64,000 nt of DNA from Saussurea involucrata (taxonomy: Eukaryota; Streptophyta; Magnoliopsida; Asterales; Asteraceae), in NCBI GenBank assembly GCA_033807775.1, contig CM066315.1, positions 60,170,820-60,234,819 on the forward strand. Direction: 5' to 3'. Below the pieces are notes generated by a model. The model was given only the letters and a program-made list of their open reading frames with translations. It was not told the DNA's origin and ran no database searches. The position numbers were made by a program, and so were the translations under genes. Positions 44,248-55,936 of the stretch are shown here, piece after piece. The number at the start of each line of letters is the position of its first letter. The first letter of the stretch is position 1.

Positions 44248-44888
44248 TTTCTTTATAAATTCATGGTGTAAGTTATTATCGACACTTGTCATACGAGAAT
44301 ATTGTTTAGAAGTATGTAAATCTATAAGGTCGTATACGCATGTTTCCAATTTTAGAAATTCAGATTAAATCTTTATTTTTCTTAAAGGATAATTAAGAAA
44401 ATATGTGTTAAACTGTAATTATGATAGTTATTGGGTATTATCAATATATATATATAGATTGTACAAACTGAACAAACCCATCTCCACCAATCACGTAACT
44501 TCTTTTTTTATATCCATAAGGGTATTTTAGGGCTTTTAGCATATTTTTAAATTTATTTTTTTAAATATATTATTTTACCCTTTGTAACTGTTAGATGAAA
44601 AACTAAATTCATTGTCCGGCACCGACGACCGGAAAATATAGATTCATGAAGCCAAGTTATATATTCATGAAACCAAAATATAGATTCATGAAGCCAAATT
44701 ATATATTCATGAAGCCAGATTGAGTTTGTAGGGTTTGTACAATCCATTTGGTTTGTATTTGATACTCATCATATATATATATATATATATTACATATAAC
44801 TCCAAACCTTATTTAAGTTATATGTCTATTTATAATTCAATTAGTATAAATAAAGTTTGAATTTTAGAATTTAGCAAAACAGAGAACT
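44248..44888. other. AT-rich DNA with a CATGAAGCC repeat element, no gene
   Basis: At 44636-44720 ATTCATGAAGCCAA units repeat, as in the foldback at 32228. Partial inverted sequences TTGTACAAACTGAACAAACCC (about 44459) and GAGTTTGTAGGGTTTGTACAA (about 44724) may bound a small MITE. Confidence 0.45.
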
Positions 44889-44893
44889 ACAGA

Positions 44894-47246
44894 TGTAACA
44901 CCCTCGAAATTGGAAAGAACAACTAAATAAAATTTTCAATAATACATCCAAAATAATAGAATTTCTTCCTATGAACCAATACGGTAAATATCTCAATTAG
45001 ATTCTATGATTAACCTCAACAGTTTATAACCCAAGTCTTATTACAAAGACTAAATCCAAATCGGATGTTACTTAACCCAATGTACAATTTACTATTCCCA
45101 AAATAAATGCGGAAAACTTCACTTAATCAATTCACCTCTCGAGCACACTCCTAGCACTCATCTCTTCACAGTGTCACTAGAATAATTCTCAACCTGGACC
45201 TGTTGCACATGCTGACAAATTAAAAGGTTAGGCTAACGCCTAGTGAGTTCAAGAGTTTACATCATGATTAAAATAATTTGTTGAATGAAAGATTGCAACT
45301 TAAATCACGATTTCCAAAAGAGTTTATGATAAGTATGTAAACGACTTATTTTCCAACGCACACAAAATCTACGAGGAAAGTTCCCAAAAATGTACATAGC
45401 GTTTTCCAAAATGAATCACAATCCAAACTCACTCAAACGTGAATAAATCTATATTATGCAAAACCTTCCAATACGGATGATGACCTAATACTCAACCCTT
45501 AAATCATGGAAGAACAATCTATATAAGTTTGATACATCACCGAAAACATGGTACAAAACTCAACACTCACACGAGCATAAAATAGTATGAAATTCAAATA
45601 CCACAATATGGAAGTGACATGCCTCATTCAAACTTTAATACACGTGAAGGGAATTCCGATATTGAAGTCATCAATTGCAGTCAATCGCACAAGACCAACG
45701 ATAATAAAGCAAGGACATTATAATATCCAAAATAATGTTGGCCGGCAACGGGGGAGACCCGTATCCATTGAAAGTGGAGGAACACAAAAGTATGACACTC
45801 ATACAACGTTAATCGTATGACACTTCACAACATGAATGCCCAAGTGTCCCTACAACTCATTTCAAGTCACACCCAAAGAGACGGCTGACCTTATGTAAAC
45901 GACACTTATGTAAACGGTCCTCATAATATAAAAATGCATTTAAACGACACTTATGTAAACGTATACCTCAAAGTCATTATTAACCCAAAACTCGTCACAG
46001 ATTAGGACAAATGGTTTCTCAATTGGACTCATACTCTCATAATTCCCAAAATGACTCATGACACGAAAATGTGCATTTTTCCCAATTGGTTTATAAAATC
46101 AATTAGACCAACATGCTTAAACCATTGAATAAACTCCATCTGAGCAATAAATCATTTAAGGACATATTTATGATTTCTACTCATCAAAATATCCGAAAAT
46201 CCCAAAAATGGGTGTTTTACAAAGTTTATAAAGTTAAACACTTCAAAAGGTCAAACTCACCAAATAACTCAACAATTGATAATTTTAAGTAAAACACACA
46301 AATACTTGAAAATTAACATTTTTGGCATGTACAACGTTTTCACAAACCAACTTGAACTCACCTTGCTAGATTTACGCTAAATCTAGATTTTCCCCAAACT
46401 TGAGCTTCTTTGAAGAAACTTGAATCCTCAAACCAAATCTTCCAAAAACCTAGATCCATTAGTTTCCAACCATAAATATTCACATCCAACCATAAAGAAT
46501 CATTCCCAAAACATTTTTTACATCAAGGTCTCAACTTATACCAAAACCCTAATTTCCATAGATGAAGATAAAAGAATATTACCTTAACCACAACTTGAAT
46601 CCACCAACCAAAGCAAATCTAGATCACCAACAAAACACCACAAGCTCCAACTCTTCAAAATAGACAAAAGGTTGGATGAAACCCTAGAAAGCTTTGGGTG
46701 AAGAAGATGAAGTGAAAGGGTTTCAAGATTTGTTTTCCCAAAACATGGTAGATGAAGAAATCACTCGCAAATCTCGAATCTTGTGGCTAAATGGCTCAAA
46801 ATCGACTTTGGGGCTTAGGGTTTTAGGTTTGGGAGAGAAAGGGATGAAGGGGGAGAAGTGGGAAATGAAAAATGGGGTTGAAAGGGTGAAAATCACGTTT
46901 TTATGCTCCAGGTGCCCGACGGCTAAAGTGACGTGCGAGAGTGACACAAGTGTCACTTTCGCTGGGAACTCTCGCCGTGGTCCCATGGCTCTCGGTACAA
47001 AACCGGAGAGAGTGACATGAGTGACACAAGTGTCACTTTCGCTGGTCACTTTAGCCGAGGTCGTACCGAAAGTTGTTTTGGCCATAACTTCTTCGTTTTT
47101 GCTCCGTTTTCGCTCCGGAAAGACCCGTTGGGTTTGTATTTGAATTCCCCATCCAACAAGACTATAAAATCTAGGATTTAATCCAAAATCCTATTTTTCA
47201 TATTTATCTTAAAATATCGATACCTTCCAAAGGTCGGGGTGTTACA
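44894..47246 (-). repeat. 3' LTR of the decayed gypsy-type element
   Basis: 2353 bp. Compared with 53336-54583 it carries an additional segment of about 74 bases near 46960-47030 between two copies of GTGACACAAGTGTCACTTTC. The open frame 46694-47020 is a chance frame within the LTR. Confidence 0.8.
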
Positions 47247-48460
47247 ATCTTCCCAACCTTAAAAGAGATTTTGTCCTCGAAATCTGGTTCCCCTACACTC
47301 CAAGGTTACTGAACTCAACACTTATCATGTTCCCTCAGTTTCCAACATAAATTCGAGTTTCATTCTTGTGTCGGTTAACTTTGGCCATAGATTTCTCCCG
47401 AACATCGATGCCAAGAGACTTTAACTTCCCACACCACACCCAAACTAGAGAAGAAACATCTGAACAAACGTTTAACTTGTTAGAGTAGCTTCAATCCGCA
47501 AGACTTTGGTTGCCTCCCAACCTTAGGTGATCCATACTTCCCCAACGGTAAATCTTGACTTCCATTCAGCCCAGATCTACACGCCTTTAAACTCTTCCTT
47601 CAACCAATACAAGGTTTGATCACTACCAAAACAAACAAAATTCCCCAATCCAACTGTTCCCGCTACCGAACTGCTCTTTACTTTAACGAGTACCTTTAGT
47701 CACCAAACGGATGGTCATCCTCGACCCAAAGATTATACAGCTCCTAGAATACGCCCAATTACCAATCATCCAATTGACAGATTCTTTTATCATTCAAGGA
47801 AAGTCGTCCTACTAAATCCACTTATCACAATCTAAACTTCTTAAAACCACTCCAAGCGATACGATTGCCCCTTAAGATTAGACTACAACACTCCAAATAC
47901 ACTGACGGTTAATGGCCTCAAAATCCGAAGTTGACACCTAACCACTCCACCAAGATTCAAATTACTACGAAACCTCGTACACGAATTTCGTCCATTAAGA
48001 CTAACCACCAAACAAGGTTGCCGAAATGAACAGTTTACCACAAGCATTAACAAAAGATACTGCGAGCCACACCCGTCAGATACAAAAAGCACATCGACTC
48101 TGCAACCGATACCATTCGGCCTACAGTAATATCATGCATCGGAAACCTAACCTTCTACTAACAAGGTTTTACACGTCCGCACCCTTAACCGGGTTGTTTA
48201 ACCTTTCAAAGCCTAATGAGTTCAAGGTTTTTCAAGTGACCGACTTGACAATTATGCCAATCGAAAATTTCATAAGATTATTTTCAACACGAATTATTTT
48301 TAACAATAAATTGTACTTATAAAATCCACTACCACTTATTCAAGAGTTGTGCAAAATGGGCACACTTGTCCCATATATGAAAATCATTTGAAAATTACTC
48401 GATCATTACTCGCTTTACTAGCAAATGCAAAAGTATGCTTAACAAACTTTTAAAGTGAAC
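47247..48460 (-). pseudogene. Eroded internal region of the gypsy-type element
   Basis: The edge next to the LTR resembles the integrase-C-terminal side of chromoviruses, but stops and frameshifts are too many for domain calls. No host gene seen. Confidence 0.4.
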
Positions 48461-49159
48461 TGTAACACCCTAAAAATCAGGACAAATTTAAACCTGAAAT
48501 AAAATGGTTTACGCATCTAATATCCATAGCCTATTCATTCATAATGAGTGGAACTAGTGACAAGAGTCAGATTACATCAAAGGATCATTACATAACAACT
48601 TACTAATCTAAACCATTCATACATGATTCTAGATTATCTGAGTTGTCTAAAGGAATTTCCAAAAGACTATCGGATCTTCAAAAGATATTTACATCAAAAC
48701 TTGTCACCACCGTATATTCTCCACTCATCCCATTAATTCCCTGAGCTCATACCTGGTAAGAAATTTAATTCGAAACGATTAGGCTAATGCCTAGTGAGAA
48801 CATCCAATTTCAAAATAAATCTTTAACAGCTTTGGAAACTCAAATATTCAAAGCATATAAATAAACCTGGTTTGCCACCATTCTTACCGTATTCGTACTC
48901 GTCTCATAATGACGGGAACATACCCGACCCCATGAGTATGACTAACATTCGGAAAGTCATATCATCATATTCGAGAGCCTACTACGAATCATCACGGATT
49001 ATAGTTTATCGATCAAGCCTAAGGACTTACTTTCAATCGCCATACCTTCTTCTTGGAATGGAAGCAGAAGTAGCACTTATATATTGCATATTTCTAATCC
49101 GCAGAAAGCAAACGGAAACAACACTTACACTTTGTCTATTTCATGTTTCCACGTCTCAA

Positions 49160-49555
49160 TTACGAATAGCAATTCTACTTTGCCTATTCAATCATTTCAA
49201 CATGAATAGCAATTCTACTTTGCCTATTCAATCATTTCAACATGAATAGCAATTCTACTTTGCCTATTCAATCATTTCAACATGAATAACAATTCTACTT
49301 TGCCTATTCAAGCATTTCAACATGAATAGCAATTCTACTTTGCCTATTCAAACATTTCAACATGAATAGCAATTCTACTTTGCCTATTCAATCATTTCAA
49401 CATGAATATCAATTCTACTTTGCCTATTCAATCATTTGTACATGAATAGCAATTCTACTTTGCCTATTCAATCATTTCAACTTGAATAGCAATTCTACTT
49501 TGCCTATTCAATCATTTCAACATGAATAGCAATTCTACTTTGCCTATTCCATGTT
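49160..49555. repeat. 40-base minisatellite within the solo LTR
   Basis: About ten near-identical units each contain CATGAATAGCAATTCTACTT and TGCCTATTCAATCATTTCAA. The related LTR at 2790-3065 has about five more diverged units, so the array expanded in this copy. Confidence 0.9.
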
Positions 49556-50039
49556 TCAATGTCATAATAAAGGGAATAATAATTTATACCTTGTTTATTC
49601 CTCAATTTTAAAATACAAACGAGAATAGCATTTATATCTTGCGTATTCTAGGTTATCAATTAATACTAGTGTCTATGGATCCATTACCCATATTCGTACT
49701 CATGAAGGTTATTGCTTACTATAATTCATTTTCAAATAACGTGAATGAATTTAAACAAAACCATTAATTCAAAGATAAACAATCTTATTTCGTATAACTA
49801 TTCATCTAAATTCATCCAGAAAACATTTCATCATAAAATGTATCATACCATAATTTAAACATATTTTAAAAAGGTAAGGTAAGAATGAACTCACTTGGTA
49901 GCAATAACGTCACTCCTTAAGTTTGCAATGATTTCCGCCACCAAACCTCCAAAAGTCTGAAATATCCAAATACATATTGTACGTGTGTCAATCTACTGAA
50001 TAGGACTCTTAAAAAACTAAAAATCCTAAATAACCCAAA

Positions 50040-50230
50040 ATCTCGTCACTTATCGCAACCCACTATTTGCGACATCACTTGTCGCAATCCACCTCTTGCG
50101 ACAATCACACTTATCGCAGCCAACTGTTGCGACATACCCTCTCATCGCAACCAACTATTGCGACATAAAATTCTTATCGCAACTAACTGTTGCGACTCAT
50201 ACTTATCGCAACTATCATGTTGTGGCATTC
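50040..50230. repeat. Array of TCGCAA-N-TTGCGA hairpin units
   Basis: Seven units of roughly 25-30 bases; most contain TCGCAACcaactgTTGCGA, a small inverted repeat with 6-bp stems. Located in the solo LTR. Confidence 0.8.
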
Positions 50231-50905
50231 TTACTTGTCTCAACCCACATAAATCGTAATTAAACTACAAACGATACTTTTAAGCCATATCTAATTCTAC
50301 AAACTTGCAGATATGCTTAAGATTACTAGTAGAAGAGGCTCATAAACTCAGATTTCTCATATCTTCCAAAAATACTATAACCCAATTTTTAAACCAATAA
50401 CAATCCTTTCTATATATACATATAAACATAAATATATATAGAAACATACCTTCAATCTTCCAGTTTCACATTTAGTTTACTGCAGAAATTCAGTCCCTTC
50501 TTCTTCAAATAAATCTATGATTTCTTTCTTCTCTCTTTCGGCTCTCTCTCTCTCTCTCTCTTTGGGTTCTTCCTCACGAGACACACACAAAGCCTAAAGA
50601 AAATATCTCTTTTTCTAAAAAGGAAAGTGAACAAATCTGATTTTAATAAAAGTGAGGCGGTAGGATGAAATCAAGTTTCATCATCTTAACCAAACTAACC
50701 CCTCACATCCATCAATTGGCAGTTTTAACCCTCCAACTTATGTATTTAAATTAAAGCTTACCCCTTGACTTATCATTCTATTAAAATAAATAACGAAACT
50801 TACTCGGGGATAAACTCTAAAATTAATCTATCAAATAATTATACTCCATTCATCAATAAAACTAATTTGTAACACTTTATACAAAAATCGAGGTGTTACA
50901 TGAAC

Positions 50906-52658
50906 CACTACGGTCCTAGTACAGATTTATTCATGCCATGAACGTAAAGTAATTTCCTGCATTAAAATAGTGTGCAACAAAAAGGGTTATACATACTTCA
51001 AAAGGATGTTTAAACGACATCCAACTCCAAAATTTTTCCTTTTAACCATAAAATGACATGGAACAAAATTCGCACGCCTCAGTTTATTTCACAAAAACGG
51101 TTAAACGATCCATAAATACACTTTGGTTAGAATATAAAATGATTTGCGGCGGTTCCAAGTTTAAAGCCAAAATAACAACATGCTTTCATTCTTTGAAGAT
51201 ATCGGCTAAAATATCGTGACAAAATCTCAAATCATAATATGCATGCAAACTTGTAACGCTCTCCTAGTAGTTTTCTTGAAATAAAATAACATGCAACAGA
51301 TAGTTCATACATAATTTCAAAAGATGAAATTCATTAAATCAAATTTCAAAATTTTCTCATTTAGCCATATAATGACATGGAAATAAAATCTTCTGACGAA
51401 ACTCACACACATTAATGTGTTTTCTTAGGATTTAGGAGAATAATAAGTGCATGCAATTTGGTTGATACGCAAAATAATTTAAATCGACCTCAATCTCAAG
51501 CCGTACAACAATGCGCTTTAACGTCCCAAAATAGTGGCTATAATGTCAAGTATACCAATAAGTCAATATAACATATTCGCGTGAAACGATAACAAAAGTA
51601 TCAACAACCGACAATGCATAAAACAAAACATTAAGATAAACTACCATGATGCTTTTATATGCTTACTCGCGCCACGGGTATAACTCAATTTGTACACTAA
51701 CAAGGTGCAACAAAATATGCTAGCACAAATCTCAAAGGGGAAAACCATGCGACATCAAAATTTCAAAAACTACTCTTTTTGGTTGCCTTACGACATAAAA
51801 CAACATTTCTCAACAAAACTTGCATGAGACGAAATGCCCAATATAACCCAAAAATTAACATGCGTAATAACTAAAGTATGCACATTACAAAATTGCACTC
51901 ACGCGACACAAAACGTCGTAAAACAAAACTCCATAGAACTTAATGAAACTCAAAGGCATCCAATCAATCATATGGTGCCCAACTTTTCGCTTCCAAAAAC
52001 CAAAATTGCACAAGGCAAAATCACGACTAAAATGTCATAATTCCAAAAATTCCCTTTTTGTTGTAATACAATATAAACAACACTTTTCAACAAAACTCGC
52101 ATTAAATAAATTTTCCAATAAAGCTCAACATAAACATAATGGAAGATAACTCTCCGTCCAAACCTTAACATATGTGGAGGAGATCCAATGATAAAGTCAT
52201 AAGTCGTAGTTACTTGTCCAACATCCTAAACAACATTAAAATATGGATATTACTGTATCCGAAAGTAACGTTGGACAACAACAAAAATATCGCAAGTCCC
52301 GACAGAGTTTGCAACTCCCCGCAATAAAATAATTTCATGCATGTTCAAAATCATGATTTAAAATCTTGTGTGTGCTAAACGTTTTTCCCGAGATTTCGTA
52401 ACACCACCCACATGACGATTTGAAACACAAGAAACAACTGATGCAACTTATTTTAAAAATAAATTTTGTGCATGAATTTAGTCGGCACTCAACGTCTCAA
52501 ACCACACTCCTCCAAATTCCTCCGATCACACTATCGTCATCCGGATGCTCAAACATCTTAAGGCAAAATTGAAAGTTACATCGATTAGCCTTACGATTTC
52601 TCCTCGAATTAAGGTCGATTCAATAAGCCTCTGGTCCTAATCCAACCATGAATTTTGA
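50906..52658. other. Degraded element internal region, no gene
   Basis: Diverged repeats such as CCATAAAATGACATGGAACAAAAT recur at about 51045 and 51365. Open frames around 51834-52171 have no recognisable domains. Confidence 0.4.
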
Positions 52659-52666
52659 CCCGAAAC

Positions 52667-53049
52667 TAGGCATGACAATTTGGCCCGACCCGCCCCGGAA
52701 CCCGGTCCACCCGACCCGACCGGGGCCGGGGATTCCCCGCCAAACCGGGTACCGGGGCCGGGGATTCCCCATTTCAGAAAACCGGGGACGGGGCCGGGGC
52801 CGGGATGCCCATCTCCCGACCCGCCCCGGACCCGGTATATATATATATATTAAAAAAATTGTATATTTTATTAAATATATATATATATATATATTAAAAA
52901 AAATTATATATCTTATTAGTTATTAAGGGTTTAGGGTCTTGACCGGGGGGTTGATCGGGGTTTGACCGGGGCCGGGGGAGGGTTCACAAACCGGGGCTGG
53001 GGCCGGGGGTGGAGATCCCCGCCCCATACCCGCCCCGTTGCCATGCCTA
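52667..53049. mobile_element. hAT-type MITE with 8-bp target duplication
   Basis: Flanked by identical CCCGAAAC (52659-52666 and 53050-53057). The ends TAGGCATGACAA and reverse TAGGCATGGCAA begin arms of CCGGGGCC/CCCGACCCGCC repeats, with two AT runs at the centre. Non-autonomous, 383 bp. Confidence 0.88.
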
Positions 53050-53335
53050 CCCGAAACGGTCCACTTAATGCATTTACCATGCTTACCGTCACTCCAAATG
53101 GCAATTGCTAAGATCATCAACTCCTTTTAACGGATACTCGCTTAGAAACTCCTTCACTACCCCAACGGTCATCACATCAAAGTTGTTCAAGTATACACAT
53201 GTAACTGGTAGGTTCACCATAACACTGGTCAGGTGCAATTATGAACGTACCGTACATGATCATCCTTGCTACCCTCGACGTGCTTCTTATTTCTAGCGAC
53301 TCCATTGACCTCAAAATATCCTATCTTAAAGTGCC

Positions 53336-54583
53336 TAACGGTCCTCATAATAAAAAAATGCATTTAAACGACACTTATGTAAACGTATACCTCAAAGTCA
53401 TTATTAACCCAAAACTCGTTACAGAGACAAATGGTTTCTCAATTGGACTCATACTCTCATAATTCCCAAAATGACTCATGACACGAAAATGTGCATTTTT
53501 CCCAAGTGGATTATAAAATCAATTACACCAACATGCTTAAACCATTGAATAAACTCTATTTGAGCAATAAATCATTTAAGGACATATTTATGAGTTCTAC
53601 TCATCAAAATATCCGAAAATCCCAAATATGGGTTTTTACAAAGTTTATAAAGTTAAACACTTCAAAAGGTCAAACTCACCAAATAACTCAACAATTGATA
53701 ATTTTAAGTAAAACACACAAATACTTGAAAAATAACATTTTTGGCATGTACAACGTTTTCACAAATCAACTTGAACTCACCTTGCTAGATTTAGGCTAAA
53801 TCTAGATTTTCCCCAAACTTGAGCTTCTTTGAAGAAACTTGAATCCTCAAGCCAAATCTTCCAAAAACCTAGATTCATAAGTTTCCAACCATAAATATTC
53901 ACATCCAACCATAAAGAATCATTCCCAAAACATTTTTACATCAAGATCTAAACTTATACCAAAACCCTAATTTCCATAGATGAAGATAAGATAAGATTAC
54001 CTTAACCACAACTTGAATCCACCAACCAAAGCACCTCTAGATCACCAACAAAACACCACAAGCTCCAACTCTTCAAAATGGACAAAAGGTTGGATAAAAC
54101 CCTAGAAAGCTTTGGGTGAAGAAGATGAAGTGAAAGGGTTTCAAGATTTGTTTTCCCAAAACATGGTAGATGAAGAAATCACTTGCAAATCTCGAATCTT
54201 GTGGCTAAATGGCTCAAAATCGACTTTGGGGCTTAGGGTTTTAGGTTTGGGAGAGAAAGGGATGAAGGGGGAGAAGTGGGAATGAAAAATGGGGTTGAAA
54301 GGGTGAAAATCGCGTTTTTATGCTCCAGGTGCCCGACTGCTAAAGTGACGTGCGAGAGTGACACAAGTGTCACTTTCGCTGGTCACTTTAGTCGAGGTCG
54401 TACCGAAAGTTGTTTTGACCATAACTTCTTCGTTTTTGCTCCGTTTTCGCTCCGGAAATACCCATTGGGTTTGTTTTTGAATTCCTCATCCAACAAAACT
54501 ATAAAATCTAGGATTTAATCCAAAATCCTATTTTTCATATGTATCTTCAAATGTCGATATCTTCCAAAGGTCGGGGTGTTACA
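53336..54583 (-). repeat. Truncated 5' LTR of the decayed gypsy-type element
   Basis: Matches 45915-47246 with scattered differences, from ACGGTCCTCATAAT to GGTCGGGGTGTTACA. About 1 kb of its other end is lost. Confidence 0.8.
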
Positions 54584-54588
54584 ACTGA

Positions 54589-55936
54589 AAATAAACATTT
54601 TTTTATGTAAAACACATATTGATCTAGAGTTTTTGAGCAAGCACCCGGTAAAGGCGGGGTGCGTGTTCGTGTGTCGACTATCATAGAAAAAACATTTGTT
54701 GGTTTCTTGATGCTCCGTCTAAATCCCGGTTGGTCTAAACATCTTATAGCATTTGGTTTATTTTAATTAAATGTATCGTTAGATTCAACTATAGCTTTTA
54801 AGCTTAAAAAAAGTTTTCTATAAATTGTGTAACTAAAACTATAAAATTGTGGGAAAATATATGAAAATTAAATTTAATGATATATTGTTAATTATGAATG
54901 CACTTTTAAAGGACTTTAAAAAAATCCTTATTGAAAATCATAACTTAAAACCCCTTATACAAACGTATATTCGGGAATGAATTTTCTATCCAAAAAATTA
55001 CAATATTATTTGTATCATTAAAATATTTTAAAAAATCTTATTTTTATGTTATAAATATTTAAAATTAAGATTCTTTATTGATAAGAATATAATAAGAAGG
55101 TATTTTCTTTTTTATGTTCAATAAATTTGAAAAAATTTACATTCTCTCTTCTAGGCACAAATTTATCCAAAATCTCACAAAGAATGGGTAAATAGAAAGG
55201 ATCTGGAAATGGAAATGGTGAGTAGCAAATGAATTTGTATCTAGTACTCAAGTGTGGAATCATAGTGTTGTATGGCAAAATAGAAACAATTATTTTTTGT
55301 AGAAAGATCATTCATTCAAAGCAAACCCCATAGAATTTGAAGACCGGGTTTGCAATTGTTTATTAACTTATTTCGATGTGGTATCGGTAATAAAAAGTTT
55401 TTAGTGTTTGAATGAAAAAAAAAATGATCATATCAGTGAAGTCAAAGTGTTGACTTTCTTAGTTGCTTCAAAATCCTCTCTTAACTATTATTATAAAATG
55501 TTTTTTTTGTAGTTCCTTGCTATTTAAATTTATTTTATCGTTAAAAAAGATCATCAATTACTCTAATCTATTAAATAGGATCCCAATACCTAGGCTTTAC
55601 CTAAGGTTAAATGAACACATAGCACAAAGTTAATCAAACAAAATGACATGGTTTTAATGATATAACCCGATACAGCCATAATATTCCTATATATATATAA
55701 ATATATGATATATAAATTATAATTTAAGGGGTCAGAAACTTGAATGAAAAGTAATAAGCAAGTCATATAGTGATTTATGACAATATTTAAAAAAAATAAA
55801 AATGAAAAGCTCATCATATATTATCGGCCTATTACAACATGGTACAACTAGTTTATCTTCTACACCCTGTGGAAACAACACCAATAAGACTGCTCAGAAA
55901 GCTGAAGTCAGTCAGTCAGTCAGCCAGTCAGTCACT
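54589..55936. other. AT-rich intergenic DNA, no gene
   Basis: No coding sequence supported. The last part (about 55830-55936) should hold the 3' UTR of the TBL gene, including a CAGT tetranucleotide run at 55906-55933. Confidence 0.5.

Larger units (their letters stand above)
48461..50900. mobile_element. Solo LTR with TGAAC target duplication
   Basis: 2440 bp from TGTAACACCC to GAGGTGTTACA, flanked by TGAAC at 48456-48460 and 50901-50905. Neither primer site nor coding region is present. It is the same family as the remnant at 2130-4480. It contains a 40-base minisatellite (49160-49555) and a hairpin-repeat array (50040-50230). Confidence 0.85.
44894..54583 (-). mobile_element. Old, decayed gypsy-type element with nested insertions
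   Basis: An intact LTR at 44894-47246 (TGTAACACCC...GGGTGTTACA) is followed by CTTCCCAACCTT, a polypurine-like edge in minus orientation, and TTTTGTCCTCGAAATCTGG, similar to the edge of the Tekay element at 7640. A truncated second LTR lies at 53336-54583. Flanking bases ACAGA (44889) and ACTGA (54584) may be a diverged target duplication. The internal region has no intact coding sequence. A solo LTR (48461-50900) and a hAT MITE (52667-53049) are inserted in it. Confidence 0.65.

Noticed and set aside
46694..47085. Frames of 108 and 120 codons on opposite strands
   Set aside because: They lie within the LTR 44894-47246 and are disrupted in the other LTR copy (54276-54518).
49160..49555. CRISPR-like regular repeats
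   Set aside because: Units are directly adjacent without unique spacers, within a plant LTR; it is a minisatellite.
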